The position numbers were made by a program, and so were the translations under genes. From contig NZ_SOHE01000044.1 of NCBI RefSeq assembly GCF_004403305.1, positions 79,228 through 143,227 on the forward strand: a stretch of DNA of 64,000 nt, given 5' to 3'. The notes under the pieces are model-generated. The model saw nothing but the letters and a program-made list of their open reading frames with translations, did no database searches and had not been told where the DNA came from. Source of the stretch: Cryobacterium frigoriphilum (lineage in GTDB: Bacteria > Actinomycetota > Actinomycetes > Actinomycetales > Microbacteriaceae). Positions 42,712 to 51,252 of the stretch are shown here, piece by piece (positions within the stretch are counted from its first letter, which is position 1; each line of letters begins with the position of its first letter).

Positions 42712-44808
42712 TCACGCAGACGATCCCTGCGCCGCGATGCAGCCGACCCACACGTCGTCGCGAGCCCGGGTGATGCCGACGAACAGTTCGCGGCGGTCGC
42801 GCTCGTTGCGTTCGATCTTGGAATCGGTCCACACCGAACCGGTGGTGCGCGGGAACATCAGGTGTGCGGCGATCCAGGGCAGCAGCACCTGCTTGAACTC
42901 GAGCCCCTTGGCACGCTTGATCGTGCCGACCTTCACGGCATCCGTCGGGCGACCGTTGTAGTTCTCGAGCTCGATCACGGGAATGCCCGCGGTGCGCAGC
43001 AGCACCACTGCGTCACGCACCTGCCAGGTGCTGAAACAGAGCACGCCCACGTCGCCCCAACCCACACTCACGCTCTGTGTGGCTTGGCGCAGGTGCTGCA
43101 CCAGATTGCCATCATGCTCGCTTCGCGTGCGCGCCCGGGCGAAGATGGGGCGTTCGCCGTGGCGCGGTGAGGTGATTGCGGCGGCGCTGGCTGCGGTGCC
43201 CTCGATGTCGTCGTAGCTGCTTCCGTCAACGATGCGGTTGGCCAGGGCGAGAATCTCGGCGGTGTTGCGGTAGTTCACGTCCATGATCACCCCGCGGCCG
43301 GCGACCGAGAGGCCGGCCTCGGCCAGGGTGTAGCCGCCGGGGTAGATGGTCTGTTGGCCGTCTCCGATCAGGGTGAAGGCATCCGCGCCGTCACCGGAGA
43401 CGGAGGCGAGCATGCGGATCATCGCGCATGACAGGTCCTGAGCCTCGTCGACGATGACGGCGGTGTACCCGATCATCGGTGTGGCCCGCAGCGATGCTTC
43501 GGCGAGCAGAATCAGGTCGGCGAAGTCGTGCACCTGGCGAGTGCGCAGCAGCGCTTCATAGCGCTCATAGAGCGCCCAGACCGAGCGGCGCTGGTCGGAG
43601 TTGAGGCCGCGGCGCCGACCGATGCGGGCACAGTCGGCGTACGCGTCGAAGGTGGTGAGACCGCGGCCTTTGATCACGTGGTCAAGTTCCTCCCGCCAGT
43701 ACCGGGAGTTCGTGTCGATTTTCTTCAACGGGCCGCAGGTCTGCTCCCAGGCCTGCGTGAACGACTGATCGGCGAGCTTGACGTTGACGTGCACGTCGAT
43801 GCCGCGCTCGTCGAGCACCTTGCGGGCGAATTGGTGCACGCCGCTGAACTCCACGCGACCGGCGACATCCGGTGCCATGCGCCCGAGCAGGTTACGCAGC
43901 ACATCGGGCAGCGTGCGCACGTACGTCGTTACGAGTACGCGGGCGTTCGCCTGCGACCTGGCCAGATACGCGGCACGGTGCAGACCCACGACGGTCTTTC
44001 CGGTGCCGGCGGCCCCACGGATGCGGGAGGGCCCGCTGAAACTGCGGCGCACCAACTTGGCCTGGTCGGGATGCAGAAACGTCATCCAGTCCTCGATCGG
44101 AGGGGCCAGGAGCCCCTCGAGGATCGCGGCCTCGATGTCGCTCTCGCTCGGGAGATGGTTCAGATCGAGAGCGGGTTCCGGGCCGATGATCGGTTCGGGC
44201 AGGGTCACATCGATCGGGGCCGGCGCGCCGATCAGCGGGAAGTGCTTGATCGCGGCGGCCAACACCTGCTCGACGGCAGACGCGGTGAGGCGCTGCCCGC
44301 GGCGGGCGATGTGGCGCACGATGTCACCTTCGCCGACAATCTCGACCCCACCGACCGATGCGTTGACGCCTTTGTGCCCGGCGAAGACGACCACGGGGCG
44401 CACCTCGCCCGGGGCGAGGCCGATCTCGGCCAGAGCAGCCTCGGTCTTCCACGCGAGGTCGGCCAGGCCGTCGAACTCGTCGGTGACATCGGCTTGCCCG
44501 CGGAATACCCGGCCCGAGGCGATGATCGGGTCTTTCCAGGCCTTGGTGTCCACGATGAACAGGCCGCCCGGCCCGACGACGACCATGTCGACCTGAGCGC
44601 GACGGCTGCCAGGCCACTGACGATCAGGCAAGAAGTGGTAGCCGGCCGCAGCCAGGGGGGCGAGAACATGGGCGATGCGCTTTTCGCTGTCGGCGGCGGC
44701 GAAATAGTTGGCGGCCTTGGCGCGTGAGGATTCAGCGGCGAGCGCGTGGGCCTCCGAGAGCGCCACCTGACGCGTCGCTTCGCTCCATGCCGATCCCCCT
44801 GCCGACAT
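42712..44808 (-). CDS. NERD-domain UvrD-like DNA helicase
   Basis: 698 residues. The N-terminal NERD domain (RAQVDMVVVGPGGLFIVDTK with catalytic-type Asp and Lys) is fused to an SF1 helicase: Walker A GAAGTGKTVVGLHR (about 270), Walker B AVIVDEAQDLSCAM, LIGDGQQTIYPGG, NYRNTAEILAL, and end motif FVGITRARDDVWVG. NERD-helicases are presumed to act on DNA; their physiological role is unsettled. ATG 44808 (MSAGGSA) is chosen over ATG 44847 because family N-termini begin there. It is convergent with the RelE gene, 21 bp apart. Confidence 0.9.
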   Translation of the reverse strand: MSAGGSAWSEATRQVALSEAHALAAESSRAKAANYFAAADSEKRIAHVLAPLAAAGYHFLPDRQWPGSRRAQVDMVVVGPGGLFIVDTKAWKDPIIASGRVFRGQADVTDEFDGLADLAWKTEAALAEIGLAPGEVRPVVVFAGHKGVNASVGGVEIVGEGDIVRHIARRGQRLTASAVEQVLAAAIKHFPLIGAPAPIDVTLPEPIIGPEPALDLNHLPSESDIEAAILEGLLAPPIEDWMTFLHPDQAKLVRRSFSGPSRIRGAAGTGKTVVGLHRAAYLARSQANARVLVTTYVRTLPDVLRNLLGRMAPDVAGRVEFSGVHQFARKVLDERGIDVHVNVKLADQSFTQAWEQTCGPLKKIDTNSRYWREELDHVIKGRGLTTFDAYADCARIGRRRGLNSDQRRSVWALYERYEALLRTRQVHDFADLILLAEASLRATPMIGYTAVIVDEAQDLSCAMIRMLASVSGDGADAFTLIGDGQQTIYPGGYTLAEAGLSVAGRGVIMDVNYRNTAEILALANRIVDGSSYDDIEGTAASAAAITSPRHGERPIFARARTRSEHDGNLVQHLRQATQSVSVGWGDVGVLCFSTWQVRDAVVLLRTAGIPVIELENYNGRPTDAVKVGTIKRAKGLEFKQVLLPWIAAHLMFPRTTGSVWTDSKIERNERDRRELFVGITRARDDVWVGCIAAQGSSA

Positions 44809-45012
44809 ACGACCCCCGACCCTGTTCCAGGCTGATCCTATCGTCATGTTCTCGCGCCACCGCTGACCTAAAACTCTCGCCCGCTCATCTCTCGTTGCTG
44901 TTGGGTCTTCTCATTACGAGTGAGATGTTCAACAGGAGAGGTGCCAGGCGTGCGTCGCGCCCCAAGTTACGTAGCAATTCAGTCTCTCAGTAGGCACGTG
45001 ACCAGCGTTGTA

Positions 45013-45033
45013 GGGTAGACGAATCGTCTACCC
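45013..45033. promoter_or_regulatory. perfect 21-bp operator-like palindrome before the deacylase operon
   Basis: GGGTAGACGA, one central A, TCGTCTACCC: a perfect 10-bp inverted repeat with a 1-base centre. It is 64 bp upstream of the proposed deacylase start and is not followed by a U-tract. Its symmetry is typical of GntR or TetR operators. No regulator gene adjoins it. Confidence 0.65.
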
Positions 45034-45097
45034 AGTGTGGCGCCCCGCTCAGCGGACACCTTGCCGTGTTCGAGCTCGACAGCTGAAAGGCCCTGCC

Positions 45098-46282
45098 ATC
45101 ACTCATTCCTCCGTTCTCGCGCCGACCACCCTCGAGTGGATCACCCGTCTGATCGCGTTCGACACGACCAGCCGCAATTCCAACCGGGACCTGATCGAGG
45201 CGATCGCCGTGGAGGTGCGGGCGCACGGGCTCGAACCGGTGCTCGTGCCGAACGCCGACGGCACCAAGGCCAATCTCGTGGTCACGATCCCGGCGCACGA
45301 CGGATCAACGACGGGCGGCGTGATGCTGGCCGGCCACACCGATGTGGTTCCCGTCGACGGGCAGTCCTGGAGCAGCGCCCCCTTCACCGCTGAGCTACGC
45401 GAGAACCGCCTCTACGGTCGAGGCGCCGCCGACATGAAGGCGTTCAGCGGAGTCATCCTCGCGCTCCTTCCCGATTTTCTCGCCCAGCCGCTGGCCACGC
45501 CGCTGCACCTCGCGTTCACCTACGACGAAGAAGTCGGATGCCACGGGGCGATCACGCTGCTGGCCGACCTGGCCGCGCGCGGCATCCGCCCCGAGATATG
45601 CGTGGTGGGGGAGCCGACCAGCATGCGCGCGGTCACGGCGCACAAGAGCAGCCACCTCTACCGGGTGAGCTTCACCGGACTCGCCTCGCACTCTTCCAAC
45701 ACCCCCAACGGCGTCAACGCCATCGAGTACGCCGCGCGGGCCATCGCCTTCATCCGCTCGATCGCCGACGAACACCGGGTCAACGGCCCCTTCGACCCCA
45801 GCTTCGAAGTTCCGTTCACGACTATCAACGTCGGCACGATCTCGGGCGGAGCGGCCGTCAACACGGTCGCCCAGCACTGCGAGTTCGAGTTCGAATTTCG
45901 CGCTATTCCGGGAGTCTCGACCACCGAGATCTTCTCCCGCATCGAGAACTTCGTGCTCGGGGAACTGCGCCCGGCGATGCAGGCCGAACACGCGAGCGCC
46001 GACGCGTCCTTCGCTCCGACCGGAGCCGTCCCCTCGCTCAGCGCCGCCGGAACTGGCGCCGCACTGGCGCTGGTGCACGATCTCACTGGAACGACCACTG
46101 AGGAGACCGTCGGCTACGGCACCGAGGGCGGCCTGTTCCAGCTGGCCGGCATCGACACCGTGGTGTGCGGGCCAGGCAGCATTCGCCAGGGCCACACCGC
46201 GAACGAATACATCGACCTCGCCCAGATCAGCGCCTGCGAAGACTTCATGCGCGCCCTCGCGGTGCGCCTCGCCCAGCCCTGA
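45098..46282 (+). CDS. Acetylornithine deacetylase/ArgE-like M20 metallohydrolase
   Basis: About 394 residues, M20-family zinc hydrolase. First metal motif LAGHTDVVPVDG (His, Asp), YGRGAADMKAFSG (bridging Asp), catalytic Glu-Glu in FTYDEEVGCHGA, VVGEPTSM, and last ligand His in GPGSIRQGHTANEY. It removes an acetyl or acyl group from N-acetylornithine or another N-acyl amino acid. The start is problematic: GAAAGG is spaced 7 bp before ATC (45098), where homology begins, whereas the in-frame GTG at 45035 abuts the operator palindrome. It is followed by an MHS-type transporter, suggesting uptake and hydrolysis of one compound rather than arginine synthesis. Confidence 0.88.
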   Translation: MTHSSVLAPTTLEWITRLIAFDTTSRNSNRDLIEAIAVEVRAHGLEPVLVPNADGTKANLVVTIPAHDGSTTGGVMLAGHTDVVPVDGQSWSSAPFTAELRENRLYGRGAADMKAFSGVILALLPDFLAQPLATPLHLAFTYDEEVGCHGAITLLADLAARGIRPEICVVGEPTSMRAVTAHKSSHLYRVSFTGLASHSSNTPNGVNAIEYAARAIAFIRSIADEHRVNGPFDPSFEVPFTTINVGTISGGAAVNTVAQHCEFEFEFRAIPGVSTTEIFSRIENFVLGELRPAMQAEHASADASFAPTGAVPSLSAAGTGAALALVHDLTGTTTEETVGYGTEGGLFQLAGIDTVVCGPGSIRQGHTANEYIDLAQISACEDFMRALAVRLAQP

Positions 46283-46345
46283 ATTGAGCATCGGCCTTCG
46301 TGCCGCCCCTTGCCTCCCTGCACCTGTCGTACAGAAGGATTCCCC

Positions 46346-47659
46346 ATGACCCAAGAGTCAGCAGTCCCCGTCGTTTCCGGCACGCCCGAGGCGGATGCTC
46401 CCACCCTGGCCGACAGGCGGCGTCAGGCCCGCAAGGCGGTGGTGGCGGCATCCATTGGCAACGGACTCGAGTGGTTCGACGTGATCGTGTACGGCACCTT
46501 CGCCGTGACCATCGCCAAGTTGTTCTTCCCTACGGCCGATGAGACGGCATCGCTCTTGCTGGCGTTCGCGTCGTTCGGGGTCTCGTTCATCATGCGACCG
46601 CTCGGCGGCATCCTGATCGGGCGCTACGCCGACCGTGCCGGACGCAAGGCCGGCATGCTCGTCTCCATCTCGGTAATGTTCTTCGGCACCCTCATGATCG
46701 TGCTGGCCCCCACGGCCGCCACGATCGGGGTGGCCGCAGCCGTGATCATCCTCGTGGCCCGGTTGGCCACCGGCTTCGCCGCCGGCGGCGAATTCGGCAC
46801 CGCGACCGCGTTTTTGATCGAGTACGCGCCGAACCGCAAGGCGTTCTACGGCAGCTGGCAGGTGGCCACCCAGGGCGCCGCGATCCTGCTGGCCGGCCTC
46901 TTCGGCTTCGTGTTGAACAACTACCTGAGCCAGCAGAGCCTCGAAAGCTGGGGCTGGCGGGTGCCGTTCATCTTTGCCCTGCTGATCGGGCCGGTGGGCT
47001 GGTACATCCGCTCCAAGATGCAGGACACTCCGGAATTTCTGACCATGACGCCGTCGGCTTCGCCGTTGAAGGAGACCTTCCTCGAGAACGGTAAGCGGCT
47101 CTGGACGATGGTGGGCGTCGTCGCGCTCGGCTCGGTGAGCGTGTACATCGCCCTGTTCATGCCCACCTACGCCATCGTGAATCTGGGGATGCCACCAGCC
47201 GGCGCCTTCATCTCTACCCTGATCTTCGGCGTGATCATGAGCGTCGGGTCGCCGTTCATTGGTAGGCTCGCCGACCGGGTGGGCCCGGCCCGAGTGATGA
47301 CCTGGGCCGCCGCGGGAACCCTGCTGCTGGGCGTTCCCCTCTTCATCCTGCTGAATCAGTCGCCCACCCTGCTGACGATGGTCGGCGTCGAACTGGTTCT
47401 CGGGGTGCTGGCCACGGCGTACTTCGCGCCGCTGCCGGCGATCATGTCGGCGATGTTCCCGGTGCAGATTCGCACGACCGGCCTGTCGCTCGGCTACAAC
47501 ATCGGGGTCACGGTGTTCGGCGGCTTCGCACCGTTCATTCTTACGTTCCTGATCAGCACGACCGGGTCGCTGCTCGTGCCGGGGTACTACCTTGTGGCAA
47601 TCGCGGTGCTCTCGTTCGCGAGCATCATGGTGTCTCGACGGGTGTTCAAGCAGCGGTAG
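46346..47659 (+). CDS. MFS transporter, metabolite:H+ symporter (MHS) type
   Basis: 437 residues with about twelve TM segments. Signatures of the MHS subgroup are visible: ASIGNGLEWFDVIVYGTFAV in TM1, RPLGGILIGRYADRAGRKAG between TM2 and TM3, and AAGGEFGTATAFLIEYAPNR in the central loop. MHS carriers import organic acids, proline/betaine, shikimate or citrate with protons. ATG 46346 has AGAAGGA 7 bp upstream; the upstream ATG at 46310 lacks a site. It is 63 bp behind the deacylase gene and probably in its operon. Confidence 0.9.
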   Translation: MTQESAVPVVSGTPEADAPTLADRRRQARKAVVAASIGNGLEWFDVIVYGTFAVTIAKLFFPTADETASLLLAFASFGVSFIMRPLGGILIGRYADRAGRKAGMLVSISVMFFGTLMIVLAPTAATIGVAAAVIILVARLATGFAAGGEFGTATAFLIEYAPNRKAFYGSWQVATQGAAILLAGLFGFVLNNYLSQQSLESWGWRVPFIFALLIGPVGWYIRSKMQDTPEFLTMTPSASPLKETFLENGKRLWTMVGVVALGSVSVYIALFMPTYAIVNLGMPPAGAFISTLIFGVIMSVGSPFIGRLADRVGPARVMTWAAAGTLLLGVPLFILLNQSPTLLTMVGVELVLGVLATAYFAPLPAIMSAMFPVQIRTTGLSLGYNIGVTVFGGFAPFILTFLISTTGSLLVPGYYLVAIAVLSFASIMVSRRVFKQR

Positions 47660-47705
47660 TCGACCGAGGCCCCGCGCACCCCCGCGATGTCGCAAGATAG
47701 GAGGC

Positions 47706-48116
47706 ATGGCCCACCGTCAACGCACACCCACGGATGCCGGCCCCGCCTCGAGCCGAGCCGACAAGACCTGCGCCTCGTGCGGGAGGCGCATCGAGTGGCG
47801 CGCCAAGTGGGCCGCCAACTGGGAATCGGTGAAGTACTGCTCGGCCGCCTGCCGGGCGCACGGCGTCAACGCGACCGACCTGCAGCTGGAAGCGACCATT
47901 GCGACGTTGCTCGCGGCGCGGGCGAACACCGCCACGATTTGCCCGTCTGACGCGGCGAGAGACATCAGCGGCGACGGCTGGCGCGACCTCATGGAGCCCG
48001 CCCGTCGAGCCGCCCGCCGCATGGTGGCCCGCGGTGACCTGCAGATCACGCAGGGCGGAACCGTGGTCGATCCGTCGACCGCGAGGGGCCCGATTCGGTT
48101 GCGGCGACCGCGGTAG
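47706..48116 (+). CDS. DUF2256 and DUF3253 domain protein
   Basis: 136 residues. The N-terminal DUF2256 zinc-binding segment (KTCASCGRRIEWRAKWAANW with CSAACRAHG supplying further cysteines) is followed by DUF3253, a small winged-helix-like domain (LEATIATLLAARANTATICP, ARRMVARGDLQITQGG). The combination is common in bacteria, with unknown role. The start ATG 47706 is preceded by an unusually close GGAGG. It stands alone between the transporter and the intergenic repeat. Confidence 0.88.
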   Translation: MAHRQRTPTDAGPASSRADKTCASCGRRIEWRAKWAANWESVKYCSAACRAHGVNATDLQLEATIATLLAARANTATICPSDAARDISGDGWRDLMEPARRAARRMVARGDLQITQGGTVVDPSTARGPIRLRRPR

Positions 48117-48135
48117 CTGCTGCCCAGATGGGGTG

Positions 48136-48247
48136 CCGGGGTGCTGCGGCACTCGTTAGGCGGGCCGGCACTCCGTGCACCAGGTGCCGCGAGAGCGGAT
48201 GAGTGCCGTGACGCGCTGGAATCAGCGCAGCACGTGCCGTGAGCTGC
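48136..48247. repeat. dispersed palindromic repeat, family 3 (copy 1)
   Basis: GTGCTGCGGCACTCGTTAGG through CACGTGCCGTGAGC shares the modules GGCACTCCGTGCACC, GTGCCGCGAGAGCGGATGAG and GACGCGCTGGAATCAGC with 49810-49940 and 50566-50750. Mutated relative to those copies. Confidence 0.8.
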
Positions 48248-48278
48248 CCCGCCGCGGCTGGTCGCCTCCAGACGGCTT

Positions 48279-48866
48279 CTAGTCGCTCGGCGGACGGGGC
48301 CACCAGCGGGGCATGAGGCCGGTGATGGTGGCGGCGTAGGCGGCAGCATCCGCTTCATCGGATGCCGACCAGTGCTCGATCGCGCTGACGATGCCGCCGC
48401 TGATGAAGGCGGCCGCGGCCTCATCGGCGACGGTGATCGCGATGCCCTGGTGCTTCCAGGCGCGCATCGCGGTGAGGGCGCGGCCGCGCATCCGCTCGGT
48501 GAGGTCGCCGCGAAACCCCGCGCCGATGCGGCTCGCGAACAGGGCTCGGTACACGGGCCGGCTGGTCGCGACGTGGTCGAGCATCTGCCGCAGCGACTGG
48601 GCGTAGGCGTCGCTGATCGATTCGGGGGTGACGGATGCTGCCGGATCGATGTCGACGCGGGCGATGGCGTCGAGTTCACCGACGAAAATGGATGCCGCGA
48701 AACTGACCACATCGGGATAGTGGCCGTAGAAGGTGGTGCGATGAACCCCGGCTTCTCGGCTGAGACCGGCAACCGTGATGCTCTCGAGGCTCGAGCCGTC
48801 GAGCAGCCGCAGCAGTGCGGTGGCCAGGGCCTGGTGCGTGCGCGCCATGCGCGGTTCCAACGTCAT
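48279..48866 (-). CDS. TetR-family transcriptional regulator
   Basis: 195 residues. The N-terminal HTH reads ALLRLLDGSSLESITVAGLS, REAGVHRTTFYGHYPDV, a textbook TetR DNA-binding domain. The C-terminal helical ligand domain contains DYAQ-like SDAYAQSLRQMLDHVA. ATG 48866 (MTLEPRMARTHQ) is chosen; the longer frame runs back into the SDR gene. It lies 73 bp downstream of the SDR gene on the same strand, probably co-transcribed. A 20-bp palindrome upstream of the SDR gene is its likely operator. Confidence 0.88.
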   Translation of the reverse strand: MTLEPRMARTHQALATALLRLLDGSSLESITVAGLSREAGVHRTTFYGHYPDVVSFAASIFVGELDAIARVDIDPAASVTPESISDAYAQSLRQMLDHVATSRPVYRALFASRIGAGFRGDLTERMRGRALTAMRAWKHQGIAITVADEAAAAFISGGIVSAIEHWSASDEADAAAYAATITGLMPRWWPRPPSD

Positions 48867-48939
48867 GTTGATCTCTATGATCCCGGCTCGGGGGCCGAAA
48901 CGGGCGACCGACGCGGCGAAGCGCCGGTCGCCGCGCGGA

Positions 48940-49680
48940 TCAGCTCGTGTAGTGCGCGAGGCCGGCGGTCTCGCCGCCGTCGACGATGAACTCCGCTCCG
49001 GTGGAGAAGCTCGACTCGTCGCTCGCGAGGAACAGAATGAGGTTGGAGACCTCTTCCGGCTCGCCGGCGCGGTGCAGGGCAACGTGGTTCTGCGACTGGT
49101 CGAGGCCCTCGGTCATCGGGGTCTTGATGACGCCGGGGTGCACCGAGTTGACGCGCACGTTGTACTGGCCGAGGTCGAGGGCGATCGACTTGGTCAGGCC
49201 GCGCAGCCCGAACTTGGTGGCGGTGTAGCCGGGCAGGGCCTCGTAGCCCTGGATTCCGGCGGTCGAGGCGATGTTGATGATCGAGCCGGCCTTCGACTTG
49301 ATGATCTCGGGTACCGCTGCCTTGATGCCGAGGAAAGGGCCCGTGAGGTTGATCGCGATGATCGTGTTCCACGCCTCGATCGTGTAGTCCGCGATCGGGC
49401 CGAAGTTGGCGATGCCGGCGTTGTTGACCAGGACATCCAGTCCGCCGAATTCGGCGACGGCCAGCGCGACGGCGGCCTCCCAATCCTCGAACTTAGTCAC
49501 GTCGAGGTGAATGAAGCGAACGCTGTCGCCGAGCTCCGTGGCGAGGGCGGCGCCTTCGGCGTCGAGAATGTCGCCGATGACGACTCGAGCACCCTCTTTC
49601 ACGAGCAACCGAGCATGGGTTGCGCCCATGCCTCGTGCTCCACCACTGATGAGTGCGACTTTTCCGGTGACACGTGCCAT
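48940..49680 (-). CDS. Short-chain dehydrogenase/reductase (hydroxysteroid dehydrogenase-like)
   Basis: 246-residue classical SDR. It has cofactor motif SGGARGMGATHARLL (TGxxxGxG class), an Asp region IGDILDAEG that favours NAD, NNAG in VLVNNAGIANFG, catalytic Ser in NIASTAGIQGYE and YxxxK in GYTATKFGLRGL. Close relatives are annotated as 3-alpha/20-beta-hydroxysteroid dehydrogenases; the substrate here is unknown. A strong AGGAGG ribosome site precedes the ATG. It is the first gene of a probable two-gene unit with the TetR regulator. Confidence 0.92.
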   Translation of the reverse strand: MARVTGKVALISGGARGMGATHARLLVKEGARVVIGDILDAEGAALATELGDSVRFIHLDVTKFEDWEAAVALAVAEFGGLDVLVNNAGIANFGPIADYTIEAWNTIIAINLTGPFLGIKAAVPEIIKSKAGSIINIASTAGIQGYEALPGYTATKFGLRGLTKSIALDLGQYNVRVNSVHPGVIKTPMTEGLDQSQNHVALHRAGEPEEVSNLILFLASDESSFSTGAEFIVDGGETAGLAHYTS

Positions 49681-49768
49681 TGTGAGTCCTCCTATTGTCT
49701 GTGAACGGTGACGGGAGACGAAGCGTCGATCACGTGTAGGGGTCGAGCTGCGCTGCTCCCGGTCCCTT

Positions 49769-49788
49769 TATTCTACAGGTGTCGAATA
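49769..49788. promoter_or_regulatory. TetR-like operator candidate upstream of the SDR gene
   Basis: TATTCTACAG followed directly by GTGTCGAATA: 8 of 10 positions are symmetric (TATTC.ACA / TGT.GAATA). It lies 89 bp upstream of the SDR start, a suitable place for control by the downstream TetR protein. Confidence 0.5.
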
Positions 49789-49809
49789 GTGGGATTGCTG
49801 CTCGACTCG

Positions 49810-49940
49810 GCGTCGCGGCACGCGTTAGGCGAGCCGGCACTCCGTGCACCACGTGCCGCGAGAGCGGATGAGTGCCGCGACGCGCTGAAATCAGCCCACC
49901 ACGTGCCGCGAGCTGTCCCGGATGCGGCCGCAGGCATCCG
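49810..49940. repeat. dispersed palindromic repeat, family 3 (copy 2)
   Basis: Outer arms GCGTCGCGGCAC (49810-49821) and GTGCCGCGACGC (49872-49883) are perfectly complementary. The block from GTTAGGCGAGCCGGCACTCC to AGGCATCCG is almost identical to 50566-50750. It fills the gap between the SDR promoter and the MazF gene. Confidence 0.85.
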
Positions 49941-49948
49941 CTCGCCGT

Positions 49949-50263
49949 CTAGTCCAGTTGCAGGGCGAGGCGCAGGGCGCCATCGATGCCGTCGAGTTCC
50001 TCACGGCTGACATGGCCCACGAGCGAGCCGAGGCGTTCGGGCGCGACAGCGGATGTCTGCTCGACGAGTACCTGCGTGCGTTCGCCACCGATCGAGATCG
50101 TCGGCCGAAAGCTTCTGGGGAGCGCGGAGCGCGAGGTCGGGGCAACCAGGACCGTCGACAGCATCAGATCGTCAGACTGCAGGATGACTGCGAAACGCTC
50201 GCCGGCTTGCTCGTGGCCACGTCGGCCCTGTGGGGCGCGCAACCGGTGGATGTCACCACGCAC
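49949..50263 (-). CDS. MazF/PemK-family endoribonuclease toxin
   Basis: 104 residues with the MazF order of motifs: RGDIHRLRAPQGRRGHEQAG (the R-G-D-I and GHEQxGxR signature), RFAVILQSDDLM, VLVAPTSRSA and VLVEQTSAVAPERLG, then a C-terminal amphipathic helix. MazF-type toxins cut mRNA at short motifs. The GTG start overlaps the antitoxin's last codons by 11 bp. Intact. Confidence 0.93.
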   Translation of the reverse strand: MRGDIHRLRAPQGRRGHEQAGERFAVILQSDDLMLSTVLVAPTSRSALPRSFRPTISIGGERTQVLVEQTSAVAPERLGSLVGHVSREELDGIDGALRLALQLD

Positions 50264-50483
50264 GCAGGTTGTCCAGATCGCGGAGCACGGCTCGGCTTTC
50301 CGCGAGGTCGGCGGCGTCAGTCAGCAGTGCAGTCGACTCGCGCCGCATGAGGTCGCGTCGCCGTTGGCGGGCCGCATCGAGCAACGCCTGACGAATCGCG
50401 GCGGAGACTGTTGCGCCGTCGGCCGTCAACTCGTCGAGCGCCTGCTGGGTGAGTTCGTCTGTGCGGAAGTTGACTATCGCCAT
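50253..50483 (-). CDS. RHH-type antitoxin of the MazF module
   Basis: 76 residues. The N-terminal strand MAIVNFRTDE and helix pair LTQQALDELTADGATVSAAI fit a ribbon-helix-helix DNA-binding domain. The C-terminal helix (RRESTALLTDAADLAESRAV) would bind the toxin. It precedes and overlaps the MazF gene by 11 bp, the normal arrangement. Confidence 0.88.
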   Translation of the reverse strand: MAIVNFRTDELTQQALDELTADGATVSAAIRQALLDAARQRRRDLMRRESTALLTDAADLAESRAVLRDLDNLRAW

Positions 50484-50565
50484 AGCCCGAGCGTAATACG
50501 AAGTGTCTTACACGTCGAGGGGTGATTTCACCGTGAGGCGAGCGACGGCCGAGATCGTCGGGCCT

Positions 50566-50750
50566 CGGCGTCGTGGCACTCGTTAGGCGAGCCGGCACTC
50601 CGTGCACCACGTGCCGCGAGAGCGGATGAGTGCCGCGACGTGCGGGAATCAGCCCACCACGTGCCGCGAGAGCGGATGAGTGCCGCGACGCGCGGGAATC
50701 AGCCCACCACGTGCCGCGAGCTGTGCGCGGATGCAGCCGCAGGCATCCGT
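50566..50750. repeat. dispersed palindromic repeat, family 3 (copy 3, internally duplicated)
   Basis: The same modules as 49810-49940, with an added tandem duplication of a 50-bp unit beginning GTGCCGCGAGAGCGGATGAG at 50611 and 50661. Together with a short promoter zone it makes up the 280-bp gap between the antitoxin start and the YccF gene end; I see no gene there. Confidence 0.85.
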
Positions 50751-50763
50751 CGCCCGGGCAGTG

Positions 50764-51138
50764 TCAGCGGATGTCGACGATCTGCTTGCCGAGGGGCATC
50801 AGCGCGACCGGGATCATCTTGAAGTTGGCGATGCCGAACGGGATACCGATGATCGTGATGCAGAGCGAGATGCCCGACAACAGGTGCCCGAGGGCGATCC
50901 ACCAGCCGGCCAGGATGACCCAGACGACGTTGCCGAGCAGCGATCCGACGCCGGCGCTGGGCGTCTCGACGACGGTCTTGCCGAACGGCCAGAGCGCGTA
51001 GACGCCGATGCGGCCGGCCGCGATTCCCCACGGGATGGTGACGATGAGAATGCACATGATCAGCGCCGCGAACATGTAGCCGAGAAACAGCCAGAAGCCC
51101 GAGAGCACGAGCCAGATGATGTTGAGGAGGGTCTTCAT
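50764..51138 (-). CDS. yccF: YccF-type inner membrane protein (DUF307)
   Basis: 124 residues with two YccF domains' worth of hydrophobic segments: MKTLLNIIWLVLSGFWLFLG, AALIMCILIVTIPWGIAAGR, LLGNVVWVILAGWWIALGHL and ITIIGIPFGIANFKMIPVAL. The repeated W..(I/L)..G.....I.IP.G pattern and the ending PLGKQIVDI are diagnostic. The function is unknown beyond being a conserved small membrane protein. Monocistronic. Confidence 0.93.
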   Translation of the reverse strand: MKTLLNIIWLVLSGFWLFLGYMFAALIMCILIVTIPWGIAAGRIGVYALWPFGKTVVETPSAGVGSLLGNVVWVILAGWWIALGHLLSGISLCITIIGIPFGIANFKMIPVALMPLGKQIVDIR

Positions 51139-51252
51139 GATGCTCCTAGTCTCTCAGACCACACTGAACGAGGCCCTTGCCGTGAGGCTCGTCTGGGTAT
51201 CAAATCGGCTGCAACAGTGTGAAGAGTCAGACAACGATGTCGGGAGCCGCTC

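Noticed and set aside
43528..44727. 399-residue plus-strand open frame
   Set aside because: Antisense to the NERD-helicase with no recognisable motifs; the helicase frame carries all SF1 motifs.
46358..47707. 449-residue minus-strand open frame
   Set aside because: Exactly antisense to the MHS transporter, rich in His/Arg/Glu low complexity, no RBS or domain; a GC-driven shadow.
50640..51222. Plus-strand open frames over the repeat and YccF gene
   Set aside because: They run through the family-3 repeat and antisense to YccF, whose minus-strand product has clear hydrophobic YccF motifs.
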